Shown: positions 25,698 through 34,845, counted from the first letter of the stretch. The stretch: DNA of 64,000 bases from Anaerolineales bacterium (GCA_015075725.1 JABTTV010000001.1:1054001-1118000); one strand, 5' to 3'. Translations and numbers: made by a program. The notes: generated from the letters alone by a model not told the origin.

Positions 25698-26762
25698 TTA
25701 TCCGACACATTCGCAATCCGGATAGTCCTTGACCAGGCTCGTTCCGGGAGGGCATGGGGGACAAGCAGGCTGGTTGTAAACTTCTGCTGGAGGTTCATCG
25801 ATCGTATATTGAATGGGAGCATTGCAAAGCCCAGGTTCGGTACCCGCCGGTTGGAAACCTACAGCCATGCGGCAGGAACTATCCAGTTCGAAGACGGATT
25901 TGATCGGATAGTACAGTTCATAACCGGGGTTTGCGGCGCCTGCCTGTTCATGTGAAAACGCATCGTTCAAGTCGAAGAGCGCCGGGTCGAGCAGGGAATG
26001 ACCCGCCCACATGCTGATCATATAGGTTTGTGGATTCCCGACCACGGCACGTTTGACGGCAATCTGAATTAGATTCGGGTTATCGGGCGAGATGCGAACC
26101 CACGCGCCTTCCGGGTCTGAACCTGCACCCTGGTCGAAGACGATGGATTCAAATCCGTCGCCGGTTGCGCCCTCGTCGGTGAACATCGGGGTAAGGCTGC
26201 CAATATCATCATTTGCATCGTTGTAGACCTGCACACCCAGGACGGTCCAATCGGCGGAGGCGGGATTCGAGACGATGACAAGCCAGTCTCCTCTGCCGTC
26301 GCGGTCGGTGTCGAGCTCGAGGGCATATTTATCGGCTGACACGTCCGCACCTACAAGCGCATTGAGTTGGATTGAACCGTAGATCCAGGCTTCATCCTGA
26401 TGAACGAGGGTGTCCACGATATCAAGGCTCGGGAAATATACATCCATGCTTCCGGGATTGAACGGGCGCTCGAATTGACCGTAGGTGAACCGGTCGCCTC
26501 CGGAAATCGCCTTGTCCAGGGCGGAGACTTGATCGCCTGCATGTCCGCTCACAGATTCTGGAAGACTTACAGGGACGACATTGCTTTGAGGAACAGGCAG
26601 AACCGATTCCTCGGGTTCATCAATTGGTGGTTGTGTAGGCTGTGCGACAGAAGGTTGTTCAGTCGCAAACCCCTCGCTCGACGCGGGCAAAGCGCCGCAT
26701 GCCTGCACCAAAACAAACATAACGATCAACAAAATATTGGTTCCATTGGTAAAAGTTTTCAT
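25698..26762 (-). CDS. Lipoprotein of unknown function with Cys-rich tail
   Basis: 354 residues with a lipoprotein signal (LLIVMFVLVQAC, lipid-Cys about 22), a Pro/Glu/Gln-rich linker (about 25-70), a beta-rich domain of about 220 residues with Asp-rich turns (LDTDRDGRGDW, VYNDANDDIG, possible calcium sites) and a C-terminal segment with five Cys in 20 residues (CPPCPPGTS through CECVG). ATG 26762 is used for the signal peptide. The wording of the DWLV...VYNDAND stretch loosely recalls the globular part of the stalk protein at 7545-8954. It stands alone between the ABC exporter and copy 4 of CPBP. Confidence 0.75.
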   Translation of the reverse strand: MKTFTNGTNILLIVMFVLVQACGALPASSEGFATEQPSVAQPTQPPIDEPEESVLPVPQSNVVPVSLPESVSGHAGDQVSALDKAISGGDRFTYGQFERPFNPGSMDVYFPSLDIVDTLVHQDEAWIYGSIQLNALVGADVSADKYALELDTDRDGRGDWLVIVSNPASADWTVLGVQVYNDANDDIGSLTPMFTDEGATGDGFESIVFDQGAGSDPEGAWVRISPDNPNLIQIAVKRAVVGNPQTYMISMWAGHSLLDPALFDLNDAFSHEQAGAANPGYELYYPIKSVFELDSSCRMAVGFQPAGTEPGLCNAPIQYTIDEPPAEVYNQPACPPCPPGTSLVKDYPDCECVG

Positions 26763-27207
26763 TCGTATTTCCTTTTCTATAAAATTGAGTATGTCTTGCA
26801 AGCCAAATGTTTATACCGATGTCTATCCTTCAAATTCAGGGGGCACCTCTCCAGTCTTTTCTAAAGTTATACGCTCATTATTTTTCCTGTTTGAGTTTGA
26901 TCTCGCAGGCATGCCCTGCGTCGATGGCTGCATTAAATCAAAGACACGATGGCGTGCCATCGTGGAAAATACCTAGTTGTAAGTCGGGGGAGTACCTAGT
27001 TTTTTCGTCCAGCCCTCTAACCATTGCCAAACCACAAAAAATCTCCGCCTGATACAACCCCGCAAATTAAATATTCGCTCTTATCCAGAGAGGCCGAACA
27101 CCCGTTACCAAGACACCGCCTTAAGACCTGCCGGGAAACGGTCTTGGGGCGCTTCTCAAACCACAGGCATTTCGATATCCTTGGGACATCAACCAAAGGA
27201 GATTTCA
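26763..27207. other. Long intergenic region, regulatory, no gene seen
   Basis: 445 bases between the divergent lipoprotein and CPBP copy 4 genes, AT-richer than its surroundings. It holds a near-palindrome (26945-26953 / 26956-26964, cacgatggc-gt-gccatcgtg) and the TACCTAGTT direct repeat. A possible ccaagac...gtcttgg hairpin lies near 27109-27156. The open frames crossing it look non-coding by composition and lack start signals. Confidence 0.55.
26970..27001. promoter_or_regulatory. TACCTAGTT direct repeat, candidate activator site
   Basis: TACCTAGTT occurs at 26970-26978 and again at 26993-27001, 23 bases start to start (about two helical turns), followed by a T-run. The spacing places both copies on one DNA face, as for a dimeric activator such as a NarL/LuxR-type protein. 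It lies about 210 bases upstream of CPBP copy 4. Confidence 0.4.
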
Positions 27208-28050
27208 ATGAATTTGACGACTGCCTTTTTGAAGCGTCACTCGCTGATTATCGGTCTCGTCCTGATGTTCGTTTACACGTGGACGATCGACCTCTCGAAC
27301 TCGGGCGTCATGCCGTTCGAAGTTCCCTTCCCGATCTATATCACTCTCGGCTGGGGATTCATCTTCGCATCCCTCTTGATGACGTGGCTGACCCTCGGCA
27401 GGGATGAAATGATCAGGTTATTCAAACGCTTCCTCCTTTGGCGCGTCGGCTGGAGGTGGTTCCTTGCGGCGCTCCTGCTCGAGCCTTTCTGCATTATCGC
27501 GGGAGTTTATCTCAATGCCGCATTGGCTCGAATTCCCCCCGATTTCAGCGAGGCGATGGCGTATCAAATCTTCGGCGCGTCCGCCTCCCCGCTGGTCTTT
27601 TTCCCTGTCTTCTTTCTCTTTGACCTCATCACCAATGGGGAGGAAATGGGCTGGCGAGGATACGTCCTGCCGCGCTTGCAGTCAAAATATAACGCCCTGA
27701 CCTCCACGCTGATCCTCGGCGCGATCTGGGCGTTTTGGCACCTGCCGAAGTACATCACCCATTTCAACGCAACCGCCTTTGGCTGGGCGGCGCTTCATTT
27801 CCTCGCGTTTGCCGTTATCCAGACCTGGCTATATAACAACACGCGAGGAAGCTTATTAATCGTCGCTGTCAGTCATGCAATCTCGAATGCAGTCGGCGTG
27901 TTCATGCCGATGGCGAACACTGTATCGAGCGGGAATATGGGCGCATATATCTTCTACGTTTTGTTCGAAGCCCTCGCGGCAATTGTCATAACCGTCGTTG
28001 CAGGTCCTGCGCGGCTCTCGCGCACGGAAGAAAAACAGGTGCAGGTGTGA
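27208..28050 (+). CDS. CPBP family intramembrane metalloprotease, copy 4
   Basis: A 280-residue protein with eight spans and the complete motif set: NGEEMGWRGYVLPRLQSKYN (EExxxR), AIWAFWHLPKYI, and NNTRGSLLIVAVSHAISNAV. Motif wording is close to copy 1, implying a second paralogue pair in the region. ATG 27208 follows AAAGGAGA at normal distance; the in-frame TTG at 27181 is rejected. It starts a new rightward operon (copy 5, NTF2-like, kinase, regulator). Confidence 0.92.
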   Translation: MNLTTAFLKRHSLIIGLVLMFVYTWTIDLSNSGVMPFEVPFPIYITLGWGFIFASLLMTWLTLGRDEMIRLFKRFLLWRVGWRWFLAALLLEPFCIIAGVYLNAALARIPPDFSEAMAYQIFGASASPLVFFPVFFLFDLITNGEEMGWRGYVLPRLQSKYNALTSTLILGAIWAFWHLPKYITHFNATAFGWAALHFLAFAVIQTWLYNNTRGSLLIVAVSHAISNAVGVFMPMANTVSSGNMGAYIFYVLFEALAAIVITVVAGPARLSRTEEKQVQV

Positions 28051-28054
28051 TCGC

Positions 28055-28813
28055 ATGAACACCAAAAGAACCTTCCTTCAAACGTACGAACTTCCATTGT
28101 TCCTTTTGCTGGCATACACCCTGAGTTGGTCGTCCGCACCATTTGCGAATGGTGGTTTGCTTCCTCACGGTCCGGCGCTCGCCGCGGTCATCGTCATTTG
28201 GCTGACTTCGGACAGGGCAGGCTTGCGCGAGTATTGGAAGCGGTTGACAAACTTCCGCGCGGGCTGGTGGTATTTCGCCGGTCCCGCGATCATCCTCGCG
28301 TATCTGCTGGCAGCCTTCGTCGCCAGCCTTCTGTTAGGCGCGAAGGCGGTGAATCCGTTTCCGTTTCCCACGACCGGCACGCTCATCATGCTCCTATTGA
28401 TGGGCGGACAATGGGAAGAACCGGGTTGGACGGGTTACGCGCTCGTGAAATTACAGGAACGCTTTGCGCCTCATTCCTACGGGACGCTTGCCGCTGCGCT
28501 CCTGACCGGATTCTTCCGTTCGATCTGGCACCTGCCATTGGTGCTTTACGGCGGTATCGCCTGGTACGATGCGGCGTTCTTTAGTTTCGCGTTTCAATTC
28601 ATCATTGCCTGGCTTTATCATAAATCGGGCAAAAGCGTCCCCGCCGTCATGGTCTTCCATCTTGCCTCCAACCTCCTGACGGGCAACATGATGCTTCAGG
28701 CGTTCACAGGCGGGGCGCGTGAAATGTACTACATCCTCTTTGTCGTCTCCGCCTGTCTCGCCGCGCTGATGATCATCTGGCAATCGAAATTCAAACTGGG
28801 ATATGCGCCATGA
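28055..28813 (+). CDS. CPBP-like membrane protein with altered first motif, copy 5
   Basis: The 252-residue protein has about seven spans. The expected EExxxR motif reads QWEEPGWTGYALVKLQ, so the Arg is replaced by Thr, while both Glu are kept. The second motif IWHLPLVLYGG and the later VMVFHLASN retain their His. It may be a less active or differently tuned member, or a catalytically inert partner of copy 4, which ends 4 bases upstream. ATG 28055 is preferred because the frame upstream overlaps copy 4. Confidence 0.85.
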   Translation: MNTKRTFLQTYELPLFLLLAYTLSWSSAPFANGGLLPHGPALAAVIVIWLTSDRAGLREYWKRLTNFRAGWWYFAGPAIILAYLLAAFVASLLLGAKAVNPFPFPTTGTLIMLLLMGGQWEEPGWTGYALVKLQERFAPHSYGTLAAALLTGFFRSIWHLPLVLYGGIAWYDAAFFSFAFQFIIAWLYHKSGKSVPAVMVFHLASNLLTGNMMLQAFTGGAREMYYILFVVSACLAALMIIWQSKFKLGYAP

Positions 28814-29208
28814 GCCCCATAAACGGATTGACTCGCATGCAATTCCAGCGATGGATGGAATCCTATTGCCGCGCCAGCGCAGAGAACGATCCGCAAGCCT
28901 CCACCGCTCTCTTCGCTTCGGACGCCCGTTATTACGAAAATCCATTCGATGAACCCATTACGGGACGCGACGCGATCCATCGCTATTGGAAAAAAGGCGC
29001 ACAAACCCTGAAAGATAAAGAATCCAACTTTGAAATCCTTTCTGTAAAGGGAACCTGCGGCATCGCGCGCTGGAAATCGAAGTTCACCGTCATCGAATCG
29101 GGCAAACGTCTCGCGCTGGATTGCCTTTTCGTCGTTGAGTTCGATGATGAAGGGCTGTGTCGGATATTCCGCGAGTGGTGGCACATTCAAGAAAGAAACG
29201 ATGGGTGA
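28810..29208 (+). CDS. SnoaL-like / NTF2-fold protein
   Basis: A 132-residue protein with the NTF2-like pattern: an N-terminal helix pair (FQRWMESYCRASAENDPQAS), LFASDARYYENPFDEPITGR and a curved sheet ending FDDEGLCRIFREWWHIQE. SnoaL-like proteins are small-molecule isomerases, cyclases or ligand binders. The start overlaps the stop of copy 5 (ATGA), so it belongs to that operon. The ligand is unknown. Confidence 0.85.
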   Translation: MSPINGLTRMQFQRWMESYCRASAENDPQASTALFASDARYYENPFDEPITGRDAIHRYWKKGAQTLKDKESNFEILSVKGTCGIARWKSKFTVIESGKRLALDCLFVVEFDDEGLCRIFREWWHIQERNDG

Positions 29209-29250
29209 ATGTCGGAGCACCACATGAGGTCAACGCGCGGGGGATGGGAG

Positions 29251-29263
29251 TACAATCCCGTCA
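29251..29263 (+). promoter_or_regulatory. TACAAT -10 box 6 bases before an internal ATG of the kinase gene
   Basis: The 15-mer TACAATCCCGTCATG (29251-29265) is repeated exactly at the trmD start (48653-48667). It suggests an internal, leaderless start for the kinase in addition to read-through from the CPBP operon. Confidence 0.5.
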
Positions 29264-30417
29264 TGCTCAGTTCCACCGTCGTCCGCGTCCGCATCCCTGC
29301 CTCGCTGGATGTCGCTACGTATATCAGCATCGGGGCAATGTCGCTGTTGGCTGTGAGAGGATTGCAATCCCTTCCAGCCCAGTCAGCCCTGCTTGGTTTG
29401 GGCGCGATATGCGGTTTGTTGTATCGCTTTGTGTTTCGCGCGGGACGCTACGAAAAGAATCCGGTTCTCTATTTCGGGTCGCAATTTGCCGTGCTCGCCC
29501 TGATGCTTATTGCCGCGCAGGGCTCTTCAGTTGACCCGATCAATTTCATCTTCCTGTTTATCGCCATCCATGCCGCGCTGGTCCTGACGCGCAACGCTGC
29601 CGTTTTATGGATCGCCGCATATTATTTCACGGTCAGTGCGGCAATGTTGATCACCCATGGCACGGAAGGTTTCTTTGCGGCGGCGTTTTACCTTGTAACG
29701 TATGCCGTTTCGGGTGTTTTCGGTCACATCCTGCAACAGGCGGAACTGGCACGCGAACACAACCAGCAACTGGTGGAAAAGTTGCAGTCCACGCAGAAGA
29801 AGCTGCAGGAACTGGCTGTGGTGGAGGAACGCAACCGCCTCGCCCGCGAACTGCACGACTCGGTGAAGCAACAGGTCTTCGCCATTTCGATGCAATTGAG
29901 CGCAGCGCGGACATCGTTGTCCGAATCGGATAAAGCGTATTCATCGATAACCGAAGCCGAACGACTCGCCCAACAGGCAGGCGCAGAGCTGACCACGCTC
30001 ATCAACGCCTTGCGGCCGCCCGTGTTGGAGAGTAAATCACTGACCGACGCAATCAAGGAATATGTCAACGAATGGTCGAAGCAAAACAATATGGCAACCA
30101 ATCTCAGGGTGGGCGACAATCTGCCTTTGAATGTCAATGAAGAGCAGGCGTTTTTCCGTGTCATTCAGGAGGCGCTATCGAATATTGCCCGCCACAGCCG
30201 AGCTACGCAAGTGGACATTGAGTTGGTTTATGAAGACTCCCATATATTATTTTGTGTTGTGGACAATGGAATGGGATTTAACGTGGATAATTTGCAAAAG
30301 GGCGTTGGCCTTAGATCCATGCAAGAGCGGTTGTCTCAAATTGGAGCAGTTTTTCAAGTGGTGGGCGAAAAAGGGCATGGCACAAAAATTACTGCAAAGT
30401 TGAGGAGGTTGGAATGA
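29263..30417 (+). CDS. NarL-type sensor histidine kinase
   Basis: A 384-residue protein from ATG 29263; an upstream in-frame ATG at 29209 would add 18 residues and directly abuts the NTF2-like stop, so either start may be used. Four to six membrane spans (about 15-165) form the input domain, followed by a coiled coil (EHNQQLVEKLQSTQKKLQEL), a HisKA_3 box (ERNRLARELHDSVKQQVFAI) and an HATPase with the N-box FRVIQEALSNIARHSRA and G-box GVGLRSMQERLSQIG. It is the dedicated partner of the response regulator that overlaps it by ATGA. Confidence 0.92.
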   Translation: MLSSTVVRVRIPASLDVATYISIGAMSLLAVRGLQSLPAQSALLGLGAICGLLYRFVFRAGRYEKNPVLYFGSQFAVLALMLIAAQGSSVDPINFIFLFIAIHAALVLTRNAAVLWIAAYYFTVSAAMLITHGTEGFFAAAFYLVTYAVSGVFGHILQQAELAREHNQQLVEKLQSTQKKLQELAVVEERNRLARELHDSVKQQVFAISMQLSAARTSLSESDKAYSSITEAERLAQQAGAELTTLINALRPPVLESKSLTDAIKEYVNEWSKQNNMATNLRVGDNLPLNVNEEQAFFRVIQEALSNIARHSRATQVDIELVYEDSHILFCVVDNGMGFNVDNLQKGVGLRSMQERLSQIGAVFQVVGEKGHGTKITAKLRRLE

Positions 30418-31067
30418 ACGAATCGATTTCGGTCCTACTGGTGGATGACCATGCGGTGGTGCGTCAGGGTGTGAAAACGTTTTTGGAAACGCAACCCGAT
30501 ATAACCGTTGTGGGCGAGGCGGGTTCGGGCGAAGAGGCGATCAGACTTGCAGCGCAGTCAATCCCCGATGTGATTCTCATGGACCTTATCATGCCCGATA
30601 TGGATGGGGTCGAGACGACGCGCCGCGTCAAGCAAATAAGTCCGCGTTCGCAAATCGTTTTTCTCACTTCATATCATGAAGATGAACATATCTTTCCTGC
30701 CTTGAAGGCGGGCGCGCTGTCTTATATTCTCAAGGATGTCAGCGCGGAGGAATTGGCGTCGGCGGTGAGGAAAGCCGCGGAGGGCGAGGCGGTTCTTCAT
30801 CCGCGTGTGGCGGCGCGCGTTATCAAGGAATTGCAGGGCAGGCGCGAAGGCACGTTGAATCCATTCACCGAATTGAGCGAACGCGAGTTGGAAGTCTTGA
30901 AGTTGATTGCGGATGGGATGTCCAATGCGGGAATTGCGTCGCAGCTCGTGTTGAGCGAAAAAACCGTGAAGGGACACGTGAGCAATATTTTGGGCAAACT
31001 GCATCTCGCGGACCGAACCCAGGCGGCCGTGTATGCCTGGCGTGAGGGGGTCGTCCGAAAAGAATAG
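30414..31067 (+). CDS. NarL/LuxR-type response regulator
   Basis: A 217-residue protein: receiver domain with VLLVDDHAVVRQGVKTFLET, phospho-acceptor in VILMDLIMPDMDG (Asp about 58), the conserved Thr/Ser (FLTSYHED) and Lys (YILKDVSAEEL), then a LuxR HTH (ELSERELEVLKLIADGMSNA, then LVLSEKTVKGHVSNILGKL). It is coupled to its kinase. Likely targets are the adjacent CPBP or MFS genes (inference); the TACCTAGTT direct repeat upstream of CPBP copy 4 is one candidate site. Confidence 0.95.
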   Translation: MNESISVLLVDDHAVVRQGVKTFLETQPDITVVGEAGSGEEAIRLAAQSIPDVILMDLIMPDMDGVETTRRVKQISPRSQIVFLTSYHEDEHIFPALKAGALSYILKDVSAEELASAVRKAAEGEAVLHPRVAARVIKELQGRREGTLNPFTELSERELEVLKLIADGMSNAGIASQLVLSEKTVKGHVSNILGKLHLADRTQAAVYAWREGVVRKE

Positions 31068-31076
31068 GTTCTAAAT

Positions 31077-32300
31077 TCAACCCGCTTCTCTTAACTCACG
31101 CACCTGCAAACCCGCCAAGCCGGGCAGACCGATCACCAACAGGGAAATGGCGATCATCATGGGCAATCCTGCGAGCGGGAATAAAAATCCTCCCAGCGCA
31201 CCGCCGATGGGTGTCGCGCCTTGCATGATAGTGCGCAATAACGCAAACGTCCTGCCGCGCAACTCGGTTGGGATGACTTGCATCCGAAGTGTCTGCGCCC
31301 AAATGGTGAGAGGCGCGCTGAAAAAACCGAGGAGGAAAAGTCCGGCTCCCGCCGCCCAGAATGCGGATCCCGCCAGCAAAAAGGCGATGCTTAATCCGGA
31401 GAGAACCTGTGCAAAGGCGATCCGCAGGCCCAACGTCGTCCTTGTCACAAGCGTGCCCGCCAGCGATGAACTGATGACCTCCCCAAGCGCCATGAATCCC
31501 AGCAAGGTCCCGTACATACTTGAACTGTCCGGCGCGATCTGATCTGAAACGAGAGGCAGGTAAACCGTCATCACGCCAAGCCCGATGTTCGCCGCCATGA
31601 ACATGAGCGTGGTGGAGAGAATCACCTTGTTCACGACCATCAAACGAGCCGCGTCCATCACACTGAACGACGTGGTCTGTTTTTCGGCAGAATGATGACC
31701 CGCTTCCGCCACAGAGATGCGCGCTAGCGCCAGCGCAAAAACGATGTACGAAATCGCGTCGATGACCACCACATTGGCGATCCCGATCCACTCGACAAGG
31801 AACCCGGCAAGCGGCAAGCCGATCACCCCGCTCAACGTGTAGATCAACGTCTCCATGGCGTTGGCTGTTTCCAATTGTTCCTCCTTGACAATGGAGGGAA
31901 TCAAGGTCGGGCCGCCTGCCAGCGAGATCATCATCAGGCTTCCATAGATTGCGGCAAAGATGTAGATATGAGTGACTTCCAACAAATCCAACATGTGAAG
32001 GACGGGAATAATGAAAAAGGCGAAACCGCGGATCAAGTTATCCCAGATCATGACCTTGCGTGCGGAGAAGCGGTCGATCAGAGTACCGGCAATGAACCCG
32101 CCGATAAGGATCGGGGCGGTATATGCGATGGCGAGGATGCCCAACGCCTGCGCGGATTTGGTCTCTTCAAAGACGTACCATGTCAGCGCAACACGGGTGA
32201 GCGAATCGCCGAGAGAGGAAAGCGTGAATCCCGACCAGAAGGTAAGGAAATTTTTGTTCCGCAGAATATCGCGGTAGGAGGTGAGTTGAAGTTGTGTCAT
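31077..32300 (-). CDS. MFS exporter (EntS / MFS_3-like)
   Basis: The 407-residue protein has 12 spans and MFS_3-type wording: YRDILRNKNFLTFWSGFTLS, GDSLTRVALTWYVFEETKSA, and the loop AGTLIDRFSARKVMIWDN. Relatives export siderophores, macrolides and other small molecules. ATG 32300 follows AAGGAAAT; the longer frame is rejected. It lies downstream of the AraC regulator on the same strand, 101 bases away, and converges on the response regulator with 9 bases between stops. Confidence 0.9.
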   Translation of the reverse strand: MTQLQLTSYRDILRNKNFLTFWSGFTLSSLGDSLTRVALTWYVFEETKSAQALGILAIAYTAPILIGGFIAGTLIDRFSARKVMIWDNLIRGFAFFIIPVLHMLDLLEVTHIYIFAAIYGSLMMISLAGGPTLIPSIVKEEQLETANAMETLIYTLSGVIGLPLAGFLVEWIGIANVVVIDAISYIVFALALARISVAEAGHHSAEKQTTSFSVMDAARLMVVNKVILSTTLMFMAANIGLGVMTVYLPLVSDQIAPDSSSMYGTLLGFMALGEVISSSLAGTLVTRTTLGLRIAFAQVLSGLSIAFLLAGSAFWAAGAGLFLLGFFSAPLTIWAQTLRMQVIPTELRGRTFALLRTIMQGATPIGGALGGFLFPLAGLPMMIAISLLVIGLPGLAGLQVRELREAG

Positions 32301-32401
32301 GTCGATTTCCTTTTCATTCCAAAAGTGCATCTACTCTCCGCTTGCGCTGGCGGGATCGGCTTTTCGTTTTTTAGGTTGTGATGATAGGGGATATCGCCGC
32401 G

Positions 32402-33268
32402 TCAGGCTTTTAAATTCTTGCTCATCTGCTGGAGTTGCGCGCCGCGAAGTTCGGAGGGATTCATCCCGAAAGTCTGTCGGAATGCCGTGGAAAAGTTACC
32501 GTGATTCGAGAATCCGTATTCAAGCGCAAGCAGGTCGAGGCGCGATCTTGGATTTTCGAGCATTTTTTCGGCAGCATTGAAAAGGCGCAATCGCTTGACG
32601 TAAAGATGAAGGGTCATACCCGTGTTCTGTTTGAAAATACGGCAGAGGTGGTAGGGGGAAAGATAAACAGCAGATGCTATCCGTTCAAGTTGCAGGGAAG
32701 AATGGATACGCGCGTTGAGAAAAGTCTTTACCGCCTGCACCTGTTCGAGGTGCGCCCGCAATGTGTGTGATGAAGAGTTTCTCCGCTTTATGGATCGACC
32801 CTGATACAAAGCGTGGATGACGCCGCTCACAGCGGCGAGAATTCTTTCCTCAATTTCGAGCGGATCGTCGTGGCCGCGCGCCTGCAAAAGCCGGTATTGC
32901 AATACTTGAAGTTGGGTGGGGATGGTGATATGGCTGCGGTGGAATAGCCTGCTGGGGTTGTTCTCGACATCAGGGTTGTAAGTTCGCATCAATTCGACCA
33001 GCAACGAAGGCGCGAAGATAAAGACCGTCGTGGCGTCCCCGCCGCCGACCGGATGACTGATATCGTACGGCTCGCCTTTATTGTAAAACAGGATATGGTT
33101 CGGGTCGGCAAGGAAGGTGCCGTGCGCATCCTTGCGTTGAAACGCTCCCGCGCGGGAGAGGGCGATCTCATGTCCCTGCGGAATCTCATCCCGGCCGTCG
33201 TGACCCGTGCAGCGATAATCGAAGACACGCATAAGATCGCTTCGGAACAAGGTTCGAATGTGAGACAT
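32402..33268 (-). CDS. AraC family transcriptional regulator
   Basis: A 288-residue protein from ATG 33268: an N-terminal cupin-like sensor domain (FDYRCTGHDGRDEIPQGHEI, HILFYNKGEPYDISHPVGGG) and a C-terminal double HTH of the AraC/XylS type (LQLERIASAVYLSPYHLCRI, then RLDLLALEYGFSNHGNFSTA). The second helix pair matches the family signature. It is likely to control the MFS gene that follows. Longer in-frame starts upstream would run into the promoter of the GT-C gene at 33352. Confidence 0.9.
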   Translation of the reverse strand: MSHIRTLFRSDLMRVFDYRCTGHDGRDEIPQGHEIALSRAGAFQRKDAHGTFLADPNHILFYNKGEPYDISHPVGGGDATTVFIFAPSLLVELMRTYNPDVENNPSRLFHRSHITIPTQLQVLQYRLLQARGHDDPLEIEERILAAVSGVIHALYQGRSIKRRNSSSHTLRAHLEQVQAVKTFLNARIHSSLQLERIASAVYLSPYHLCRIFKQNTGMTLHLYVKRLRLFNAAEKMLENPRSRLDLLALEYGFSNHGNFSTAFRQTFGMNPSELRGAQLQQMSKNLKA

Positions 33269-33351
33269 CGCTTCGGTCACCCTGTGGTTAGACGCTCCCT
33301 GTCTAGGATTTATTTCACATCCTACCACAATGATATGATTGCACTCACCGA

Positions 33352-34845
33352 ATGAAACCCTCATGTCTGTTCCTTCTTATCCTGATCCCCGCCAGCGCAT
33401 TTCTGGCGCTTCTGCGTTTCGACTCGCTCCAACTCGGAACCTCCTATGACGATGCGCATTACATCATCCTCGCCGAAAGCCTGGTCAGCGGTGAGGGCTA
33501 CAAACTCATCAACTTTCCGCGCCCGCAGATCGAGAGGAATTTCCCGCCGGGATTTCCAATATTGCTTGCGCCCTTCACACTCGTCTTCCAGAAAAATTTC
33601 GAAGCGCTCAAACTCGTTTCGCTCGTCCTCTGGCTGGCTTCGATCCCTCTCGTTCATAAATTTTTTTCCAAGCGGCTCAATTCTCCCGGACTCGAAGTTC
33701 TCACCGCATTCGTTGCATTAAACCCGCTGCTCATAGGTTCGTCCGTTTCGGTCATGTCCGAGTCGGCGTATGTGTTTTTCTCGTTACTGGCTTTGGTCGT
33801 TTTCGACAAAACGGATGATAAAAAGGTCGGATGGCTCATCCTTGCCGCCATCCTCGCTTTTTATTCCCAGCAGATTCGCACGATCGGGATCGCATTGTCC
33901 GCTTCCCTTCTGATTTACCTTGCGAGCACCCGCCGCTTTCGGGACTTTGGAATCGCATCGTTCATCCTTATTCTTGGATTCTCCCTCCAAGCCTGGTTCA
34001 ACCTTAGCAACGGGGGAAGCGTCATCTCGTCCGGTTATGAAGCGCAAGTGTTGGGTGGATCAGCCATGGAGAAAATAAGCCAGGTAGGGTCGAATGTCTC
34101 AGGCTATTTCGACCAGATCCTCGCCGGGTCGCTGATTCCCATCTTCGGCACGCGGCTGGATTCAATACTTCCCGCTATTTTCTTTGTTTTGAACCTTGCG
34201 ATCCTTCTAACCATCGCCGGTGGGCTCTTTGCAGCAAAACCAAAACTTGAATGGATGCATCTGTATTTTGCCATTTATCTCATCGGCATTCTGGCGTTCT
34301 GGAACCCAAAAGTGGGGAGTGTGAAGGCGCGTTTCTTGATTCCCATCCTGCCTTTCTTCTATTTCTATTTTCTAACCGGTTTGAATTGGGCAGCTGAAAA
34401 ACTCAACGCCCGCTTCGCAGAGCGCGGACTTATTGTAGTCGCGTGTATTATTTCCATCATCCTGCTGGCAAGGAATATTTTGGATTGGCGCAATCCCATC
34501 CGCGAGCAGATGACTGACATTTCGATAGGAACAAGCTGGATCGCCGAACATGCCCCGGCTGATGCGATCGTCATGGTCAACGAGCCGGTGCCTGCTTACG
34601 TTCACGTCAAACGCAGGACGATCAACTTCCCAAAGAACGACCAGGACCTGGAAAAATACCTTGAGAATCAGGGGGTGGACTACATCGTCGTCGCGCCGCT
34701 GCTGCAATCGCCGGGAAGCACAGGACTGAGCAAAGAGGTAAGCCAAATCGATGCCGAGATCCAGGCGTTGCCGGGTCGATTCGAACTGGTCTTTGAAGAC
34801 AAGGGAAACAACGTGCGGATATTTGAATATACAAGTAATGATTGA
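33352..34845 (+). CDS. GT-C family glycosyltransferase-like membrane protein (PMT/ArnT type)
   Basis: A 497-residue protein with an N-terminal span, then an acidic first loop (SYDDAHYIILAESLVSGEGY) matching the metal-binding DD of GT-39/83 type transferases, the IERNFPPGFPILLAPF segment, about 10 more spans and a C-terminal soluble domain of about 110 residues. Such enzymes move sugars from polyprenyl-phosphate to extracytoplasmic acceptors. A TATGAT box at 33334-33339 lies 12 bases before the ATG, leaving a very short leader. Confidence 0.82.
   Translation: MKPSCLFLLILIPASAFLALLRFDSLQLGTSYDDAHYIILAESLVSGEGYKLINFPRPQIERNFPPGFPILLAPFTLVFQKNFEALKLVSLVLWLASIPLVHKFFSKRLNSPGLEVLTAFVALNPLLIGSSVSVMSESAYVFFSLLALVVFDKTDDKKVGWLILAAILAFYSQQIRTIGIALSASLLIYLASTRRFRDFGIASFILILGFSLQAWFNLSNGGSVISSGYEAQVLGGSAMEKISQVGSNVSGYFDQILAGSLIPIFGTRLDSILPAIFFVLNLAILLTIAGGLFAAKPKLEWMHLYFAIYLIGILAFWNPKVGSVKARFLIPILPFFYFYFLTGLNWAAEKLNARFAERGLIVVACIISIILLARNILDWRNPIREQMTDISIGTSWIAEHAPADAIVMVNEPVPAYVHVKRRTINFPKNDQDLEKYLENQGVDYIVVAPLLQSPGSTGLSKEVSQIDAEIQALPGRFELVFEDKGNNVRIFEYTSND

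Noticed and set aside
27024..27407. A 127-codon gene in the gap before CPBP copy 4
   Set aside because: It overlaps the CPBP start in another frame, and has no ribosome binding site or coding-like composition.
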